From assembly GCF_016909015.1 (NCBI RefSeq), contig NZ_JAFBFA010000029.1, positions 1 to 64,000 on the forward strand: 64,000 bases of DNA, given 5' to 3'. Below the pieces are notes generated by a model. It was not told the origin of the DNA. It saw only the letters and a program-made list of their open reading frames with translations, and ran no database searches. Of this stretch, positions 33,441-42,963 are shown piece by piece (positions within the stretch are counted from its first letter, which is position 1; each line of letters opens with the position of its first letter). The translations under genes were made by a program, and so were the position numbers. This stretch comes from Gracilibacillus alcaliphilus. Lineage in GTDB: Bacteria; Bacillota; Bacilli; Bacillales; Amphibacillaceae.

Positions 33441-34466
33441 GTGGGTATTTTTAATTTTTCACAAGATTTAGGTATTGATTTAGGTACAGCAAATACGTTA
33501 GTGTTCATAAAGGGAAAAGGGATCGTAGTACGAGAACCGTCCGTTGTAGCTATAAATAAAACAACTGGTGATATTGAAGCAGTAGGGGGCGACGCCAGGA
33601 ACATGATCGGTAGAACTCCTGGAAATATTTCTGTGATTCGTCCTATGAAAGATGGAGTGATTGCAGATTATGATACGACTGCGTCAATGATGAAATATTA
33701 CATTAAATTAGCGCAGAAAAACCGTTCCAGCTTGGCGAAGAAGCCAAATGTAATGGTCTGTGTACCATCTGGAATTACGATGGTAGAAGAACGCGCTGTA
33801 ATTGATGCAACGAAACAGGCGGGTGCGAAGGAGGCATTCCCAATTGCTGAACCATTTGCGGCAGCAATAGGTGCAGGCCTTCCTGTTTGGGAACCGACAG
33901 GAAGTATGATTGTCGATATTGGCGGCGGAACGACAGAAGTAGCTGTTATTTCATTGGGTGGTATTGTAACGAGTCAATCGATTCGTACTGCAGGAGATGA
34001 CTTGGATGAGGCAATTACCCAATACATTAAAAAGACATATAATCTTATGATCGGTGAACGCTCTGCGGAATCAATTAAGGTAGATATTGGTTCTGCTAAA
34101 CCGAGTGAAGAGAAGGTCGAAATGGAAATCAGGGGTCGGGATTTATTAACAGGTTTACCTAAAACCATTTCGATTACTGCAGATGAGATTGCTTCTGCAT
34201 TACGTGATACAGTAGAAGCTATTGTTGAGGCAGTCAAGAATACGTTAGAGAATACACCTCCGGAATTAGCCGCTGATATTATGGATAGAGGAATTGTCTT
34301 ATCAGGTGGTGGAGCTTTATTGAAAGACTTAGATCAGGTAATTAGTGATGAGACCAAAATGCCTGTATTTGTCGCAGATGAACCACTTGATAGTGTCGCA
34401 ATTGGTACAGGAAAAGCATTGGAATATATAGAGCATTTCAAAGCGCATCCTAATGTTGGTGTCTAA
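33441..34466 (+). CDS. mreB: MreB, actin-like cell-shape protein
   Basis: A 341-residue actin homologue that guides cell-wall elongation under the membrane. The phosphate-1 motif is DLGIDLGTANTLVF, phosphate-2 SMIVDIGGGTTEVAVISLGG and the adenosine motif GIVLSGGGALL. GTG 33441 follows AGAGGAAGAGAAAGA and starts the protein as VGIFNFSQDLGID; the longer frame has no better site. First gene of the mreBCD-minCD cluster. Confidence 0.97.
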   Translation: MGIFNFSQDLGIDLGTANTLVFIKGKGIVVREPSVVAINKTTGDIEAVGGDARNMIGRTPGNISVIRPMKDGVIADYDTTASMMKYYIKLAQKNRSSLAKKPNVMVCVPSGITMVEERAVIDATKQAGAKEAFPIAEPFAAAIGAGLPVWEPTGSMIVDIGGGTTEVAVISLGGIVTSQSIRTAGDDLDEAITQYIKKTYNLMIGERSAESIKVDIGSAKPSEEKVEMEIRGRDLLTGLPKTISITADEIASALRDTVEAIVEAVKNTLENTPPELAADIMDRGIVLSGGGALLKDLDQVISDETKMPVFVADEPLDSVAIGTGKALEYIEHFKAHPNVGV

Positions 34467-34493
34467 TATGTAACAAATGAAGAAGGTGTTTCC

Positions 34494-35375
34494 GTGTTTG
34501 ACAAGAAAAGAAGATTATTTATTATCATGATTTCACTTATTATTATTGTTGGTTTAATCGGTTTTACACTAAGAGATCGAGCTAATTTAACAATGGTGGA
34601 AGATTTTGTACATGATAGTGTCGGTTGGGTGCAGGAAATAGTTAATAAACCAATCGCATTTACTACAGGTATTGTGAACAATATCAAAGAGGTTCGCAAT
34701 GTCTACCGTGAAAATCAAGTGTTGAAATCGAATTTAGAAGAGTTAAGACAACTGAAATACAGCAATCAGGAGCTTACACAGGAATTAGAAGAACTGCAGG
34801 AAATCTTGGATAAGACCGAATCAGATTTCTTGCAGAACTTTGATACGATTCAAGCTTCTGTGACAGCAAGAAGTAAGGATCAATGGTTTAAGCAAGTTAC
34901 CATCAATAAAGGAACACAGGATGGTGTGCAGCCTAATATGGCGGTTATTACTGGCAGCGGGATGATTGGCAAGGTACAGACTAGTTCTCCTTTCACCTCT
35001 ACCGTTTTGCTGCTTAATGGCTTTGATCGTTCTAATCGTATCTCTGTTAATGTAGATTTATCTGACTCTGATAACGATATTTCTGGTTTTATCGTCGGCT
35101 ATGATGAGGAAAGAGAGCTACTAGTGTTGGAGATGAATGAGAGCAACAGTGATGTAGAAGAAGGCCAGGTTGTCTTTTCATCCGGGCTTGGCGGTATGTT
35201 CCCTAAGGGATTAGAAATTGGTGAAATTAAAGAAGTGCAGGCCGACCGCTATGAGCTGACTACCATGGCTTATGTGAAGCCTTCAGCTGATTTAAATGAC
35301 CTTAATCATGTCATTGTCATCGACCGAGCAGTGATACCAGTAGATGCAGAGCAAGAAGGGGAGGAATCCTCATGA
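34494..35375 (+). CDS. mreC: MreC, cell-shape protein
   Basis: A 293-residue single-pass membrane protein. The N-terminal helix LFIIMISLIIIVGLIGFTL is followed by a periplasm-side coiled coil (residues about 65-105, ENQVLKSNLEELRQLKYSNQ) and a beta domain (SVTARSKDQWFKQVTINKGT...GMIGKVQ). MreC links MreB to the penicillin-binding proteins of the elongation machine. GTG 34494 follows AAGAAGGTGTTTCC. It overlaps mreD by four bases. Confidence 0.94.
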   Translation: MFDKKRRLFIIMISLIIIVGLIGFTLRDRANLTMVEDFVHDSVGWVQEIVNKPIAFTTGIVNNIKEVRNVYRENQVLKSNLEELRQLKYSNQELTQELEELQEILDKTESDFLQNFDTIQASVTARSKDQWFKQVTINKGTQDGVQPNMAVITGSGMIGKVQTSSPFTSTVLLLNGFDRSNRISVNVDLSDSDNDISGFIVGYDEERELLVLEMNESNSDVEEGQVVFSSGLGGMFPKGLEIGEIKEVQADRYELTTMAYVKPSADLNDLNHVIVIDRAVIPVDAEQEGEESS

Positions 35376-35911
35376 AGCAGATGATTCCCTTTCTTATTGC
35401 TCTGATCTGCTTGATATTAGTAATATTGGAAGGAACGTTGGCTTCGCTTTCACTCCCTTTTGTCAAGAGTGATTGGATGATTGTTTCTCACTTCGCGTTT
35501 GTCTTTTTAATTTATGTGACGATCTTTTTTGAGAAGGACTACACGTATTATGCGATTGCCCTTTCCGTGATTGTTAGTTTAATTATAGATGTGGTGTATA
35601 CAGATGTGATAGGAGTTTATATCTTTGCCTATACATTTACCTTATATGTGATCAGGGTGCTGATGAAGGTGCTGCAGGCAAATGTTATTATTGCAATGTT
35701 AATGACCTTGCTGGGAGTATCTGCCGTAGATATGGTAGTCAGTTTCCTTTATCAAATTTTACAAATTCATCAAGCTGGCTGGGATTTTTATTGGGTGAAT
35801 CGCTTAGTGCCAACAGTGATCTGGAATCTATTAATTGGTCTGCTGCTATATGTCATCTTTGCTAAGAGATTATCTAAATGGTCAACTATCAAATTTGATC
35901 GTGCTGATTAA
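35372..35911 (+). CDS. mreD: MreD, cell-shape membrane protein
   Basis: A 179-residue membrane protein with five or six transmembrane segments. It starts at ATG in the ATGA overlap with mreC, preceded by GGGGAGGAATCCTC. MreD is the integral membrane partner of MreC; the sequence itself is hydrophobic and poorly conserved, so the call rests on position and topology. Confidence 0.9.
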   Translation: MKQMIPFLIALICLILVILEGTLASLSLPFVKSDWMIVSHFAFVFLIYVTIFFEKDYTYYAIALSVIVSLIIDVVYTDVIGVYIFAYTFTLYVIRVLMKVLQANVIIAMLMTLLGVSAVDMVVSFLYQILQIHQAGWDFYWVNRLVPTVIWNLLIGLLLYVIFAKRLSKWSTIKFDRAD

Positions 35912-36111
35912 TAAAAGATCAGACGGAGTAACAGACCGGCAGTAATCTCTGATAAGATACGAAAGATATAGCGAAAATGATTTGGATTTACTGTGAGACA
36001 ACAAAGACTGGCACCATGCTGAAATTGTCAAACAATGGTATGGGAGCAACAAAATTACTGATGGAAGACTCACTTTATATTGACAGGGATAGCTTTAAGG
36101 GGTTGAAATAT

Positions 36112-36795
36112 ATGGCAGGAAATAAGCTTGTCACAATTAAGGGCACGAGAGATGGTCTCACCCTTTTTCTAAATGATCAATGTTCATGGGATGATATATT
36201 ACTAGAGTTGGAAGAAATTCTATCAGCGAAACATATGATGCAAGAAGAGCACGTTGTTTCTGTGAAAGTTGAATTAGGCAATCGCTATATTACGAAAGAG
36301 CAAGAGGAACGATTGGCAGCATTAATACGTAAATACAATAAGCTAGAAGTTGGCCAAATTGTGTCAAATGTGATGCTGAGGAAAGAAGCCTTGAAATGGA
36401 AAGAAGAAACAGATATTCATTTGTACAACAAAATTGTCCGATCTGGACAGGTCTTGCAGGTAAAAGGGGATCTCTTATTAGTTGGAGATGTTAATCCTGG
36501 CGGAAGGATTATTGCGACAGGGAACATCTTTGTGATGGGAAATCTAAGGGGAATAGCACATGCAGGATTTGACGGGAACCGCGATGCAATCATTGCAGCT
36601 TCTCATATGGCGCCTAGCCAATTGCGAATTGCCGAAATGATTAATCGAGCAGACAAGATGGATGAAGAAGGTACGCCGATGGAGTGTGGCCTTATTGACG
36701 CGGATGGGGAACAAATCATTATGGATCGGATTAGTGTGATTTCTAGGTACCGCTCTGATCTAGATGTGTTTGAAAGGAGAATCATGAATGGGTGA
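36112..36795 (+). CDS. minC: MinC, septum-site inhibitor
   Basis: A 227-residue inhibitor of FtsZ ring assembly away from midcell. The N-terminal FtsZ-acting domain begins KLVTIKGTRDGLTLFL. The C-terminal MinD-binding beta-helix contains RSGQVLQVKGDLLLVGDVNPGGRI then NIFVMGNLRGIAHAG. ATG 36112 follows TTTAAGGGGTTGAAATAT and matches the usual start; the frame stays open 135 bases further upstream without support. It overlaps minD by eight bases. Confidence 0.95.
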   Translation: MAGNKLVTIKGTRDGLTLFLNDQCSWDDILLELEEILSAKHMMQEEHVVSVKVELGNRYITKEQEERLAALIRKYNKLEVGQIVSNVMLRKEALKWKEETDIHLYNKIVRSGQVLQVKGDLLLVGDVNPGGRIIATGNIFVMGNLRGIAHAGFDGNRDAIIAASHMAPSQLRIAEMINRADKMDEEGTPMECGLIDADGEQIIMDRISVISRYRSDLDVFERRIMNG

Positions 36796-37585
36796 AGCAA
36801 TCGTTATAACTTCTGGTAAAGGTGGAGTTGGTAAGACAACAACAACAGCCAATTTAGGTACTGCTTTGGCTTTATTAGATAAGAAGGTATGTCTGATTGA
36901 TACGGATATTGGTTTGCGTAACCTAGATGTCATTATGGGCTTAGAAAATCGGATTATTTATGACATTGTAGATGTGGTTGAAGGCAGATGCAAGGTCTCA
37001 CAGGCTCTTATTAAAGATAAGCGGTTCGATGAGTTGGCATTACTGCCTGCTGCGCAAACAAGTGATAAGTCGGCATTGAATGCCAAGGCGATGATGGAGA
37101 TTATTGAAGGCTTGAAACCAGATTATGATTACATACTAATTGACTGCCCGGCCGGTATTGAGCAAGGCTATCGTAATGCGGTGGCTGGTGCTGACAAGGC
37201 CATTGTTGTTACGACGCCAGAGAAGTCCAGTGTTCGCGATGCGGATCGAATTATTGGTTTACTTGAACAAGAGGATATCGAACCTCCTCATTTGATTATT
37301 AACCGAATTCGAAATCACATGATGAAAAATGGCGATATGTTGGCCGTAGACGAAATAATTCAAGTTCTCTCGATAGATTTATTAGGGATTGTAGCGGATG
37401 ATGATGATGTAATCAAGGCCGCAAATAACGGGGAACCGGTAGCCTTTCAACCAAAAGCAAGCGCCTCGATCTCTTATCGCAATATCGCTAGAAGAATTCT
37501 AGGCGAGTCGGTGCCATTGCAGTCCTTTGATGAGAAACCGAGCTTTATGGATAAGATTAAGAAGGCATTAGGGTTTAAAAAATAA
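36788..37585 (+). CDS. minD: MinD, division-site ATPase
   Basis: A 265-residue ParA/MinD ATPase that recruits MinC to the membrane. The deviant Walker A is GKGGVGKTTT, and Walker B lies in YDYILIDCPAG. The C-terminal amphipathic membrane-binding helix is FMDKIKKALGFKK. The start overlaps minC, so the pair is coupled. A long hairpin follows, which can serve as terminator. Confidence 0.97.
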   Translation: MGEAIVITSGKGGVGKTTTTANLGTALALLDKKVCLIDTDIGLRNLDVIMGLENRIIYDIVDVVEGRCKVSQALIKDKRFDELALLPAAQTSDKSALNAKAMMEIIEGLKPDYDYILIDCPAGIEQGYRNAVAGADKAIVVTTPEKSSVRDADRIIGLLEQEDIEPPHLIINRIRNHMMKNGDMLAVDEIIQVLSIDLLGIVADDDDVIKAANNGEPVAFQPKASASISYRNIARRILGESVPLQSFDEKPSFMDKIKKALGFKK

Positions 37586-37605
37586 ATAGGTACTCATACA
37601 TCGGG

Positions 37606-37647
37606 GCTGTCGCAAAATGTAGATGTTGCATTTTGCGGCAGCTTTTT
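37606..37647 (+). terminator. Hairpin terminator after minD
   Basis: A 14-bp stem GCTGTCGCAAAATG/CATTTTGCGGCAGC with one wobble and a 9-base loop, followed by TTTTT. It coincides with the left end of the inverted-ended element. Confidence 0.75.
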
Positions 37648-38266
37648 GTAATCAACTTTAGCACACATAAACAAGCACGTACACCTTGCTATCATTACAT
37701 AAATCTCTCTTGCCCTATCATTATTTTGACTGAATAAGGGTGCGAAGATTCGCTTCGGCCAAGCCCTTCGCTTTTCGACGTATAGGACGTACTAGTGCAG
37801 GCGTGGCGATTGTCGTCGCGATGTTAGCCTGCCATGGGGACGGCCTCAGCTAACTAAAAAAGAAAACCGCTTTTTTAGTGGATCTTCCGCTCGTCCTGTT
37901 CCCATAGGAGTCTGCGCGGTTGGCCTACGCTGGGGAATAGTTCCACACTTCATGTGAGAAATAGCATCATGACTGGATGGTCCTAGAATAGCTTATTTAA
38001 TTTCTTCTGATGGCAGTATTCTATAAAGGAAAATGGACAACATCATCATCAAGGTTCTTTGTATTTTTATGCCTACACTCAACGAAGGAATTTTATGGTC
38101 ACCCATCCTTAGTTATCTCGGCGATAATAGTTAAACCTAAGCCTCTTGACAGCTCGATCCACATCCTGCCACTATCTTAACATCTGTTACCGCTTTATCA
38201 TTCCTTGATGAACTAACAGAGGATGTTCTCACATGGTAAGACTCTCAAACGTTGTAGAATCAAACC

Positions 38267-38404
38267 ACAGCGGAGGCCGACTGTTTCGACTCCTGAGGGA
38301 TCCGCATGATCTGAAGATCCACTTTTGTCAAGTGATCTTCTTGGCAAAAGTTAGCTGAAGAGCATGCCCCTAGGAAAGCGAAACAGTCAGCCGCAGCGAT
38401 TGCC
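38267..38404 (-). repeat. Dispersed repeat, copy B
   Basis: 38328-38404 is the reverse complement of 50559-50636 with only a few differences. Copy B is bounded by inverted arms GGCCGACTGTTTCG (38275-38288) and CGAAACAGTCAGCC (38379-38392), so it can form a long imperfect hairpin. Confidence 0.8.
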
Positions 38405-38605
38405 TTGCTCTCGATACATGCCATACGTTGAAACATTTGCTGTTTAGTCGATCAGATGGCGTTAATATGCAACCAGAAAAAAATGTTGCATACTCAGTGA
38501 TCTAATTGTGCAACAGCCCCTATTTTTTGCTGGAAAATGAATGAGAGAAATTACGTCTATCAAGCAGTAAATGGTTCCTTTTTTACCATTTGCTATTTTC
38601 AGGTT

Positions 38606-38633
38606 CATTATTTTACGGTTGTCCACATATATT
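38606..38633 (+). promoter_or_regulatory. Candidate SigE promoter of spoIVFA
   Basis: CATTATT (38606-38612), a 13-base spacer and CATATATT (38626-38633) resemble the SigE consensus. The spoIVF operon is SigE-dependent in Bacillus subtilis. Confidence 0.5.
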
Positions 38634-38661
38634 AGGTACAAACATAAAAAAAGGGTTGGTT

Positions 38662-39411
38662 ATGATGAGAAATAATGATTTAGCAAAGATTCGCGATAAT
38701 ATTTTAAAGCGAAAGCAAAAAAAGAGGCAGCAACGTCTGTCCACACCATCCAAAACACCTGTTTATGTACAACCAGTTGAACGCTGGGAAGATCCTGATT
38801 TTCCCAAAAAGACCAGTTCAGAGCGGATGCCATTTCATCGGCGATTGTTGGTAAAAAGCTTTTTTGCAGCAAGTCTCTTTTTTGTCTCGATGCTCTTATT
38901 AACGACCAACAACACCTGGTTAGAAAAGCCGCGTCAGTTAGTAAATCAAGCTTTAACAGAAGAATTTCCTTTTGCCACGGTTCATGCTTGGTATCAAGCA
39001 AAGTTTGGTGCTCCGTTAGCTATTCAGCCAGAAGCGGAAACAATTCAAGCCCCACTAGCTTTACCGGTGTCGGGAGAAATAAGTCAGACATTTGAAGAGA
39101 CAGGACAAGGTGTATTGATTTCGCCGACCGAAGATACAGATGTGGTCGCTATTGAATCTGGGACAGTTTTGTTTGCTGGTAATGACCGTGAAACAGGAAA
39201 AACAGTTATCATCCAGCATCCCGACCGCAGTAAATCGATATACGGTAACTTGACCAATATGGATGTGCATGCCTATCAGTCTATTCAGACGAACCAAAAG
39301 ATCGGGATATATGAGCCTCAACATGCGACAGATGAGATGTATTTTGCTATTGAAAAAAATCATGAATATATGGATCCCATTCAGGTGATACATGTTGATG
39401 AACAGCCGTAA
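38662..39411 (+). CDS. spoIVFA: SpoIVFA, anchor and regulator of the SpoIVFB protease
   Basis: A 249-residue mother-cell membrane protein. A basic front (KIRDNILKRKQKKRQQRL) precedes one transmembrane helix (LLVKSFFAASLFFVSMLLL). The C-terminal domain is M23-like (VSGEISQTFEETGQGVLISP... KTVIIQHPDRSKSIYGNL) and lacks a full metal site. It holds SpoIVFB with BofA in the outer forespore membrane. ATG 38662 follows AAAAGGGTTGGTT. It overlaps spoIVFB by 20 bases. Confidence 0.88.
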   Translation: MMRNNDLAKIRDNILKRKQKKRQQRLSTPSKTPVYVQPVERWEDPDFPKKTSSERMPFHRRLLVKSFFAASLFFVSMLLLTTNNTWLEKPRQLVNQALTEEFPFATVHAWYQAKFGAPLAIQPEAETIQAPLALPVSGEISQTFEETGQGVLISPTEDTDVVAIESGTVLFAGNDRETGKTVIIQHPDRSKSIYGNLTNMDVHAYQSIQTNQKIGIYEPQHATDEMYFAIEKNHEYMDPIQVIHVDEQP

Positions 39412-40252
39412 ATTGTCTATCATTCAGATCCATCCAATCCTTTACCTTTTTCTATTTGTCGCAATAATAACGGGGCTGCTTCTGGAATTTATGATCGTGT
39501 TTGGTATTGTTTTGATCCATGAATTAGGTCATTTTGGGTGCGCTCGATTGTTCCGCTGGCGGATACGGCGCATTTTTTTGTGGGTGTTTGGCGGCGTGAT
39601 GGAAACAGATGAATATGGCAGTAAGCCTATGTATCAAGAATGGTTAGTGACGATAGCAGGGCCATTACAACACCTCTGGATTTACGTCGTGATATTTGTT
39701 CTGAACAGCTATGAGCTGCTCCCAGCAGCCACAATAGAGTTAGTGCTTCAGTACAATACATTTATTTTATTATGGAACCTTTTACCGATCTGGCCTTTAG
39801 ACGGGGGTAAACTACTTCACTTAACATTGGAATCCTTCTGTACTTTTGCGGTTGCACATAAAACAACGCTCATTATCTCTGTCATAACCATTATTACGGG
39901 AGGTTTCTGGATTTCTCAGCAATACACTTTTTCCTTAACCTTTCTATTACTAATTCTATTTCTCTTATGGGAGAATCGTTTGGAATGGAAACGAAGTTAT
40001 TATCGATGGTGGCAGATGCTTTGGCAGCGATATAGTAATCCGATTACACACCGTCGAACAAAACTGATGGAAGTTCCAGTTGACATGACATTACTGCAGG
40101 TTTTTCAATTATTTAAACGGAATGCCAGCTACACCATTAAGATAGAAGGACGGACCGGTGACAGTCACTATGTCACAGAACGAGAATGTTTATCTTATTT
40201 CTTCGATGAACAATATATTCATGCTAAAATAGGGACAATACCTACAGATTAG
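39392..40252 (+). CDS. spoIVFB: SpoIVFB, intramembrane metalloprotease that activates SigK
   Basis: A 286-residue polytopic site-2-type protease. The zinc motif HELGH occupies residues 43-47 and the third ligand Asp137 lies in PLDGGK, exactly the positions used in Bacillus subtilis, which supports ATG 39392. A C-terminal CBS-like domain (residues about 225-286) follows the membrane part. It cleaves pro-SigK in the mother cell. AGGTGAT lies just before the start, inside spoIVFA. Confidence 0.92.
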   Translation: MLMNSRKLSIIQIHPILYLFLFVAIITGLLLEFMIVFGIVLIHELGHFGCARLFRWRIRRIFLWVFGGVMETDEYGSKPMYQEWLVTIAGPLQHLWIYVVIFVLNSYELLPAATIELVLQYNTFILLWNLLPIWPLDGGKLLHLTLESFCTFAVAHKTTLIISVITIITGGFWISQQYTFSLTFLLLILFLLWENRLEWKRSYYRWWQMLWQRYSNPITHRRTKLMEVPVDMTLLQVFQLFKRNASYTIKIEGRTGDSHYVTERECLSYFFDEQYIHAKIGTIPTD

Positions 40253-40271
40253 AAGGGATACGGCAATTATT

Positions 40272-41702
40272 ATGAAGTTACATTTTATGACGACCTTATC
40301 AGAGAAAATTGGCTTATTGCTTAATCAGGGACAATGTCACGATATTTTTATCGAGAGAGAGAGCCAAAAAGCGAGCCATGGCTCGATCTATTTAGCTAAA
40401 GTGAGAAATGTGGATGATAGTATAGAGGCAGCATTTATTGATATTGGAACAGACAAGGTTGCTTTCCTGCCAAAGCGCATGGTACCATCAATAGCCAAAC
40501 ATGACCGGCTTTCTTCTTATCTGCCGGAAGGAAGCCGTCTGATTGTACAGGTTGTGAAGGAAGCTTATCAAGAGAAAGGGCCTCAAGTAACTGCTGATAT
40601 TTCGTTAGCTGGGCAGTATCTTATTTATCTGCCGCTTTCCAGACGGATCACAGGCTCACGCAAATTGTCTGACCAGGTGATTTCGCAATGGCAGCAGCAA
40701 TTTGCCTCGCGCTTACAGGCAACAGAAGGGCTTATCTTGAGAACAGCTATTACAGAAGCGGAAGAAACCGCTGTACTGGCGGAATTTGATCATTTGCGGC
40801 GGCAATGGCAGGCTCATGTATCACGGGCAGAACAGCAAAAGGCGCCATACTTGCTATTTCATGCCCAGCTAGTACCTTACCAAATGCTGCAGCAATATCA
40901 GCATTTGTCTTTTGATGATATTACATTTGACGACAGTAAGACTTGTGCTGTCATGAAACAGCTCTATCCGCAAAGGGCAGGTGAAATGCGGGTAAGCAGA
41001 CAGACGATGCGTTTTGGTGGAAAGCATGTCGATCAGTGGCTTTCAGAGGCAATCCAACCAGAAGTTACTAAGCCAGATGGGATTACGTTGACTGTGGAAC
41101 AAACAGCAGCACTAACTGTTATCGATGTCGACAGCCATAAATTTAAGAGTCGGCAGAACAAACAAATAACGGCTATGACGATAAACCAAAAGGCAGTCGA
41201 CTACTGTGTAGCTGAAATTCGAAAAAGAAATCTATCTGGGATTATTATGATTGACTTTTTGAAAGTAACACCAAAAGAGGAAAAAATATTGATCCAGCAA
41301 ATGAATGAAGCGTTACAGGCGGACTATATGCAAACCAAAGTATATGGTTTTACAGCATTAGGTTTGTTAGAAATGACTAGAAAAAGGGAAAGGGAAAGCT
41401 TGCAGCAGTTATTGACCGAACACGCCTCATCTTGTAGCTTGCAATTATCATCTGTTTCCACTGCTTATCGATTACAGCGTGAACTTGCCGAGTTAGGTCT
41501 GCAGACAGAAGCATTGGTACTTGCGCTCCGGCAGGAGGTCTATCAAGCATTGATGCAGCAGGACAACCAATTTACTTCCATTATTTATTTTTATATCGAT
41601 GATACGATCGATGATTATCAAATCATTCGGTCCGGCAGTCAAGAGTTGATCGATGATTTTATCGAGAAGAATCCAGCAACAGCCGTTGACAAGTTGCTTT
41701 AA
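40272..41702 (+). CDS. rng: Ribonuclease E/G family protein
   Basis: A 476-residue RNase G-type endonuclease. The S1 RNA-binding domain (GSIYLAKVRNVDDSIEAAFIDIG then KVAFLPKRMV) lies within residues 35-100. The catalytic region has VIDVDSHKF and IIMIDFLKV with the metal-binding Asp residues. The region after residue 360 (KVYGFTALGLLEMTRKR) is family-typical. Bacillus subtilis lacks this gene; other Bacillaceae carry it between spoIVFB and rplU. The zinc-link Cys pair is not visible. Confidence 0.88.
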   Translation: MKLHFMTTLSEKIGLLLNQGQCHDIFIERESQKASHGSIYLAKVRNVDDSIEAAFIDIGTDKVAFLPKRMVPSIAKHDRLSSYLPEGSRLIVQVVKEAYQEKGPQVTADISLAGQYLIYLPLSRRITGSRKLSDQVISQWQQQFASRLQATEGLILRTAITEAEETAVLAEFDHLRRQWQAHVSRAEQQKAPYLLFHAQLVPYQMLQQYQHLSFDDITFDDSKTCAVMKQLYPQRAGEMRVSRQTMRFGGKHVDQWLSEAIQPEVTKPDGITLTVEQTAALTVIDVDSHKFKSRQNKQITAMTINQKAVDYCVAEIRKRNLSGIIMIDFLKVTPKEEKILIQQMNEALQADYMQTKVYGFTALGLLEMTRKRERESLQQLLTEHASSCSLQLSSVSTAYRLQRELAELGLQTEALVLALRQEVYQALMQQDNQFTSIIYFYIDDTIDDYQIIRSGSQELIDDFIEKNPATAVDKLL

Positions 41703-41721
41703 ACTATGATAGAATCAGTAT

Positions 41722-41815
41722 GTTGTAAATGTAGCACCCGTGCTACAACCGCGCAGAACAGGTTTTTAAGCTGAATACAGCACCTGTATGGCGAGTCTGA
41801 GTTAATTGAGGAGGT
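41722..41815 (+). promoter_or_regulatory. L21 ribosomal-protein leader RNA
   Basis: Before rplU lie two hairpins: GTAGCA/TGCTAC (41730-41746) and ACAGGT/ACCTGT (41758-41787), in the arrangement of the L21 leader of Firmicutes. Such leaders let a ribosomal protein repress its own operon. Identification is from position and fold by eye. Confidence 0.6.
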
Positions 41816-41822
41816 GCAGAGA

Positions 41823-42131
41823 ATGTACGCTATTATTGAAACTGGTGGTAAACAAGTGAAAGTAGAAGAAGGTCAAGTGATTTACGTAGAGAAATTGGCA
41901 GCAGAAGCTGGCGAATCTGTAACATTTGACAAAGTACTTGCAGTAGGTGGAGAAGAAGCTAAATTTGGTACTCCATATGTAGACGGAGTTTCAGTCACTG
42001 CGAAAGTGGAGAAACAAGGTCGTCAAAAGAAAATTACTGTATTCAAGTACAAACCTAAGAAAAACTATGCACGTAAGCAGGGTCATCGTCAGCCATATAC
42101 AAAACTTACAATTGAATCTATCAATGCGTAA
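41823..42131 (+). CDS. rplU: Ribosomal protein L21
   Basis: A 102-residue L21: MYAIIETGGKQVKVEEGQVI at the start and KITVFKYKPKKNYARKQGHR near the end. ATG 41823 follows GAGGAGGTGCAGAGA. It heads the L21-Prp-L27 cluster. Confidence 0.97.
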   Translation: MYAIIETGGKQVKVEEGQVIYVEKLAAEAGESVTFDKVLAVGGEEAKFGTPYVDGVSVTAKVEKQGRQKKITVFKYKPKKNYARKQGHRQPYTKLTIESINA

Positions 42132-42144
42132 GGATTTGTGCTAG

Positions 42145-42477
42145 ATGATTGAAGTAACGATTGAACGTGAGAATTTACATGTTAAATCATTTACACTGTC
42201 TGGACATGCCGGAAGTGGACCAGTGGGACATGACTTGGTTTGTGCCGCTGTCTCAGGTATTTCCTTCGGGACTGTCAATGCAGTGTTTACGTTATGTGAA
42301 ATAGAATTGGAAATTGATCAAGCCGGTGATGAAGGTGGCTATTTAAAGGTAACGATTCCCAATGATGTAACAGAGGAAAACTTGACAAAGGCTTCCTTGT
42401 TGTTTGAGGGAATGGTTGTTTCTTTAAAGACAGTGGAACAGGATTATGGTCAATATGTTTCTATCTCTGAATATTAA
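42145..42477 (+). CDS. prp: Prp, cysteine protease that trims ribosomal protein L27
   Basis: A 110-residue protein (YsxB family). The catalytic pair is His21 in LSGHAGSG and Cys33 in GHDLVCAAVSG. Prp removes the N-terminal extension of L27 in Firmicutes. The gene sits between rplU and rpmA, as in all species with extended L27, and the cleavage motif is present in the neighbouring rpmA. ATG 42145 has only a weak ribosome site, so it may depend on coupling to rplU. Confidence 0.93.
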   Translation: MIEVTIERENLHVKSFTLSGHAGSGPVGHDLVCAAVSGISFGTVNAVFTLCEIELEIDQAGDEGGYLKVTIPNDVTEENLTKASLLFEGMVVSLKTVEQDYGQYVSISEY

Positions 42478-42491
42478 GGAGGTGCATCAAT

Positions 42492-42770
42492 ATGCTACGT
42501 CTAGATTTACAGTTTTTTGCAACGAAAAAAGGTGTAGGTAGTACAAGAAACGGACGTGACTCTGAATCTAAACGTTTAGGTGCTAAACGTGCAGACGGTC
42601 AATTCGTTAGTGGTGGTTCAATCCTTTATCGTCAACGCGGTACAAAAATTTACCCTGGTGTAAACGTTGGTCGCGGTGGAGATGACACTCTTTATGCAAA
42701 AGTAGATGGTGTTGTTAAGTTTGAACGTAAAGGACGCAATCACAAACAAGTTAGTGTATATCCTGCATAA
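42492..42770 (+). CDS. rpmA: Ribosomal protein L27 with cleavable N-terminal extension
   Basis: A 92-residue L27. The start MLRLDLQFFATKKGVGST contains the Prp cleavage motif LQFFA; cleavage would leave the mature TKKG start. GSILYRQRGTKIYPG is the ribosome-contacting region. Translation start is set by AAGGAGGTGCATCAAT. A terminator follows. Confidence 0.97.
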   Translation: MLRLDLQFFATKKGVGSTRNGRDSESKRLGAKRADGQFVSGGSILYRQRGTKIYPGVNVGRGGDDTLYAKVDGVVKFERKGRNHKQVSVYPA

Positions 42771-42782
42771 ATGAACAGAAAC

Positions 42783-42816
42783 AGGCTCTAATCTCTCAAG
42801 GTTAGGGCCTTTTCTT
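42783..42816 (+). terminator. Terminator after rpmA
   Basis: A 10-bp stem AGGCTCTAAT/GTTAGGGCCT with wobbles, followed by TTTTCTTTT. Confidence 0.7.
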
Positions 42817-42963
42817 TTATATGCTCAACACTATATCAGAACAGGAGATTGGGGCATAAGTCTGGAGTCAGGGCCTACTTTGTTGTAGAACAAAAACGGC
42901 TGCTAACGTTATCCCTCTGCACTGCTGATATATGTGGTCATAGATGAATACATAACGTTTCTG

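Larger units (their letters stand above)
37603..38520. mobile_element. 0.9-kb element with inverted ends, decayed, no open transposase
   Basis: The ends GGGGCTGTCGCAAAAT (37603-37618) and ATTGTGCAACAGCCCC (38505-38520) are inverted repeats matching at 14 of 16 positions. Similar GGGGCTGTTGCA ends are familiar from insertion sequences of Bacillaceae. The interior has no frame that reads as a transposase. It holds GC-rich segments with many short inverted repeats and one copy of the dispersed repeat family. No target duplication is evident. It may be a remnant or a nest of repeats. Confidence 0.45.
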
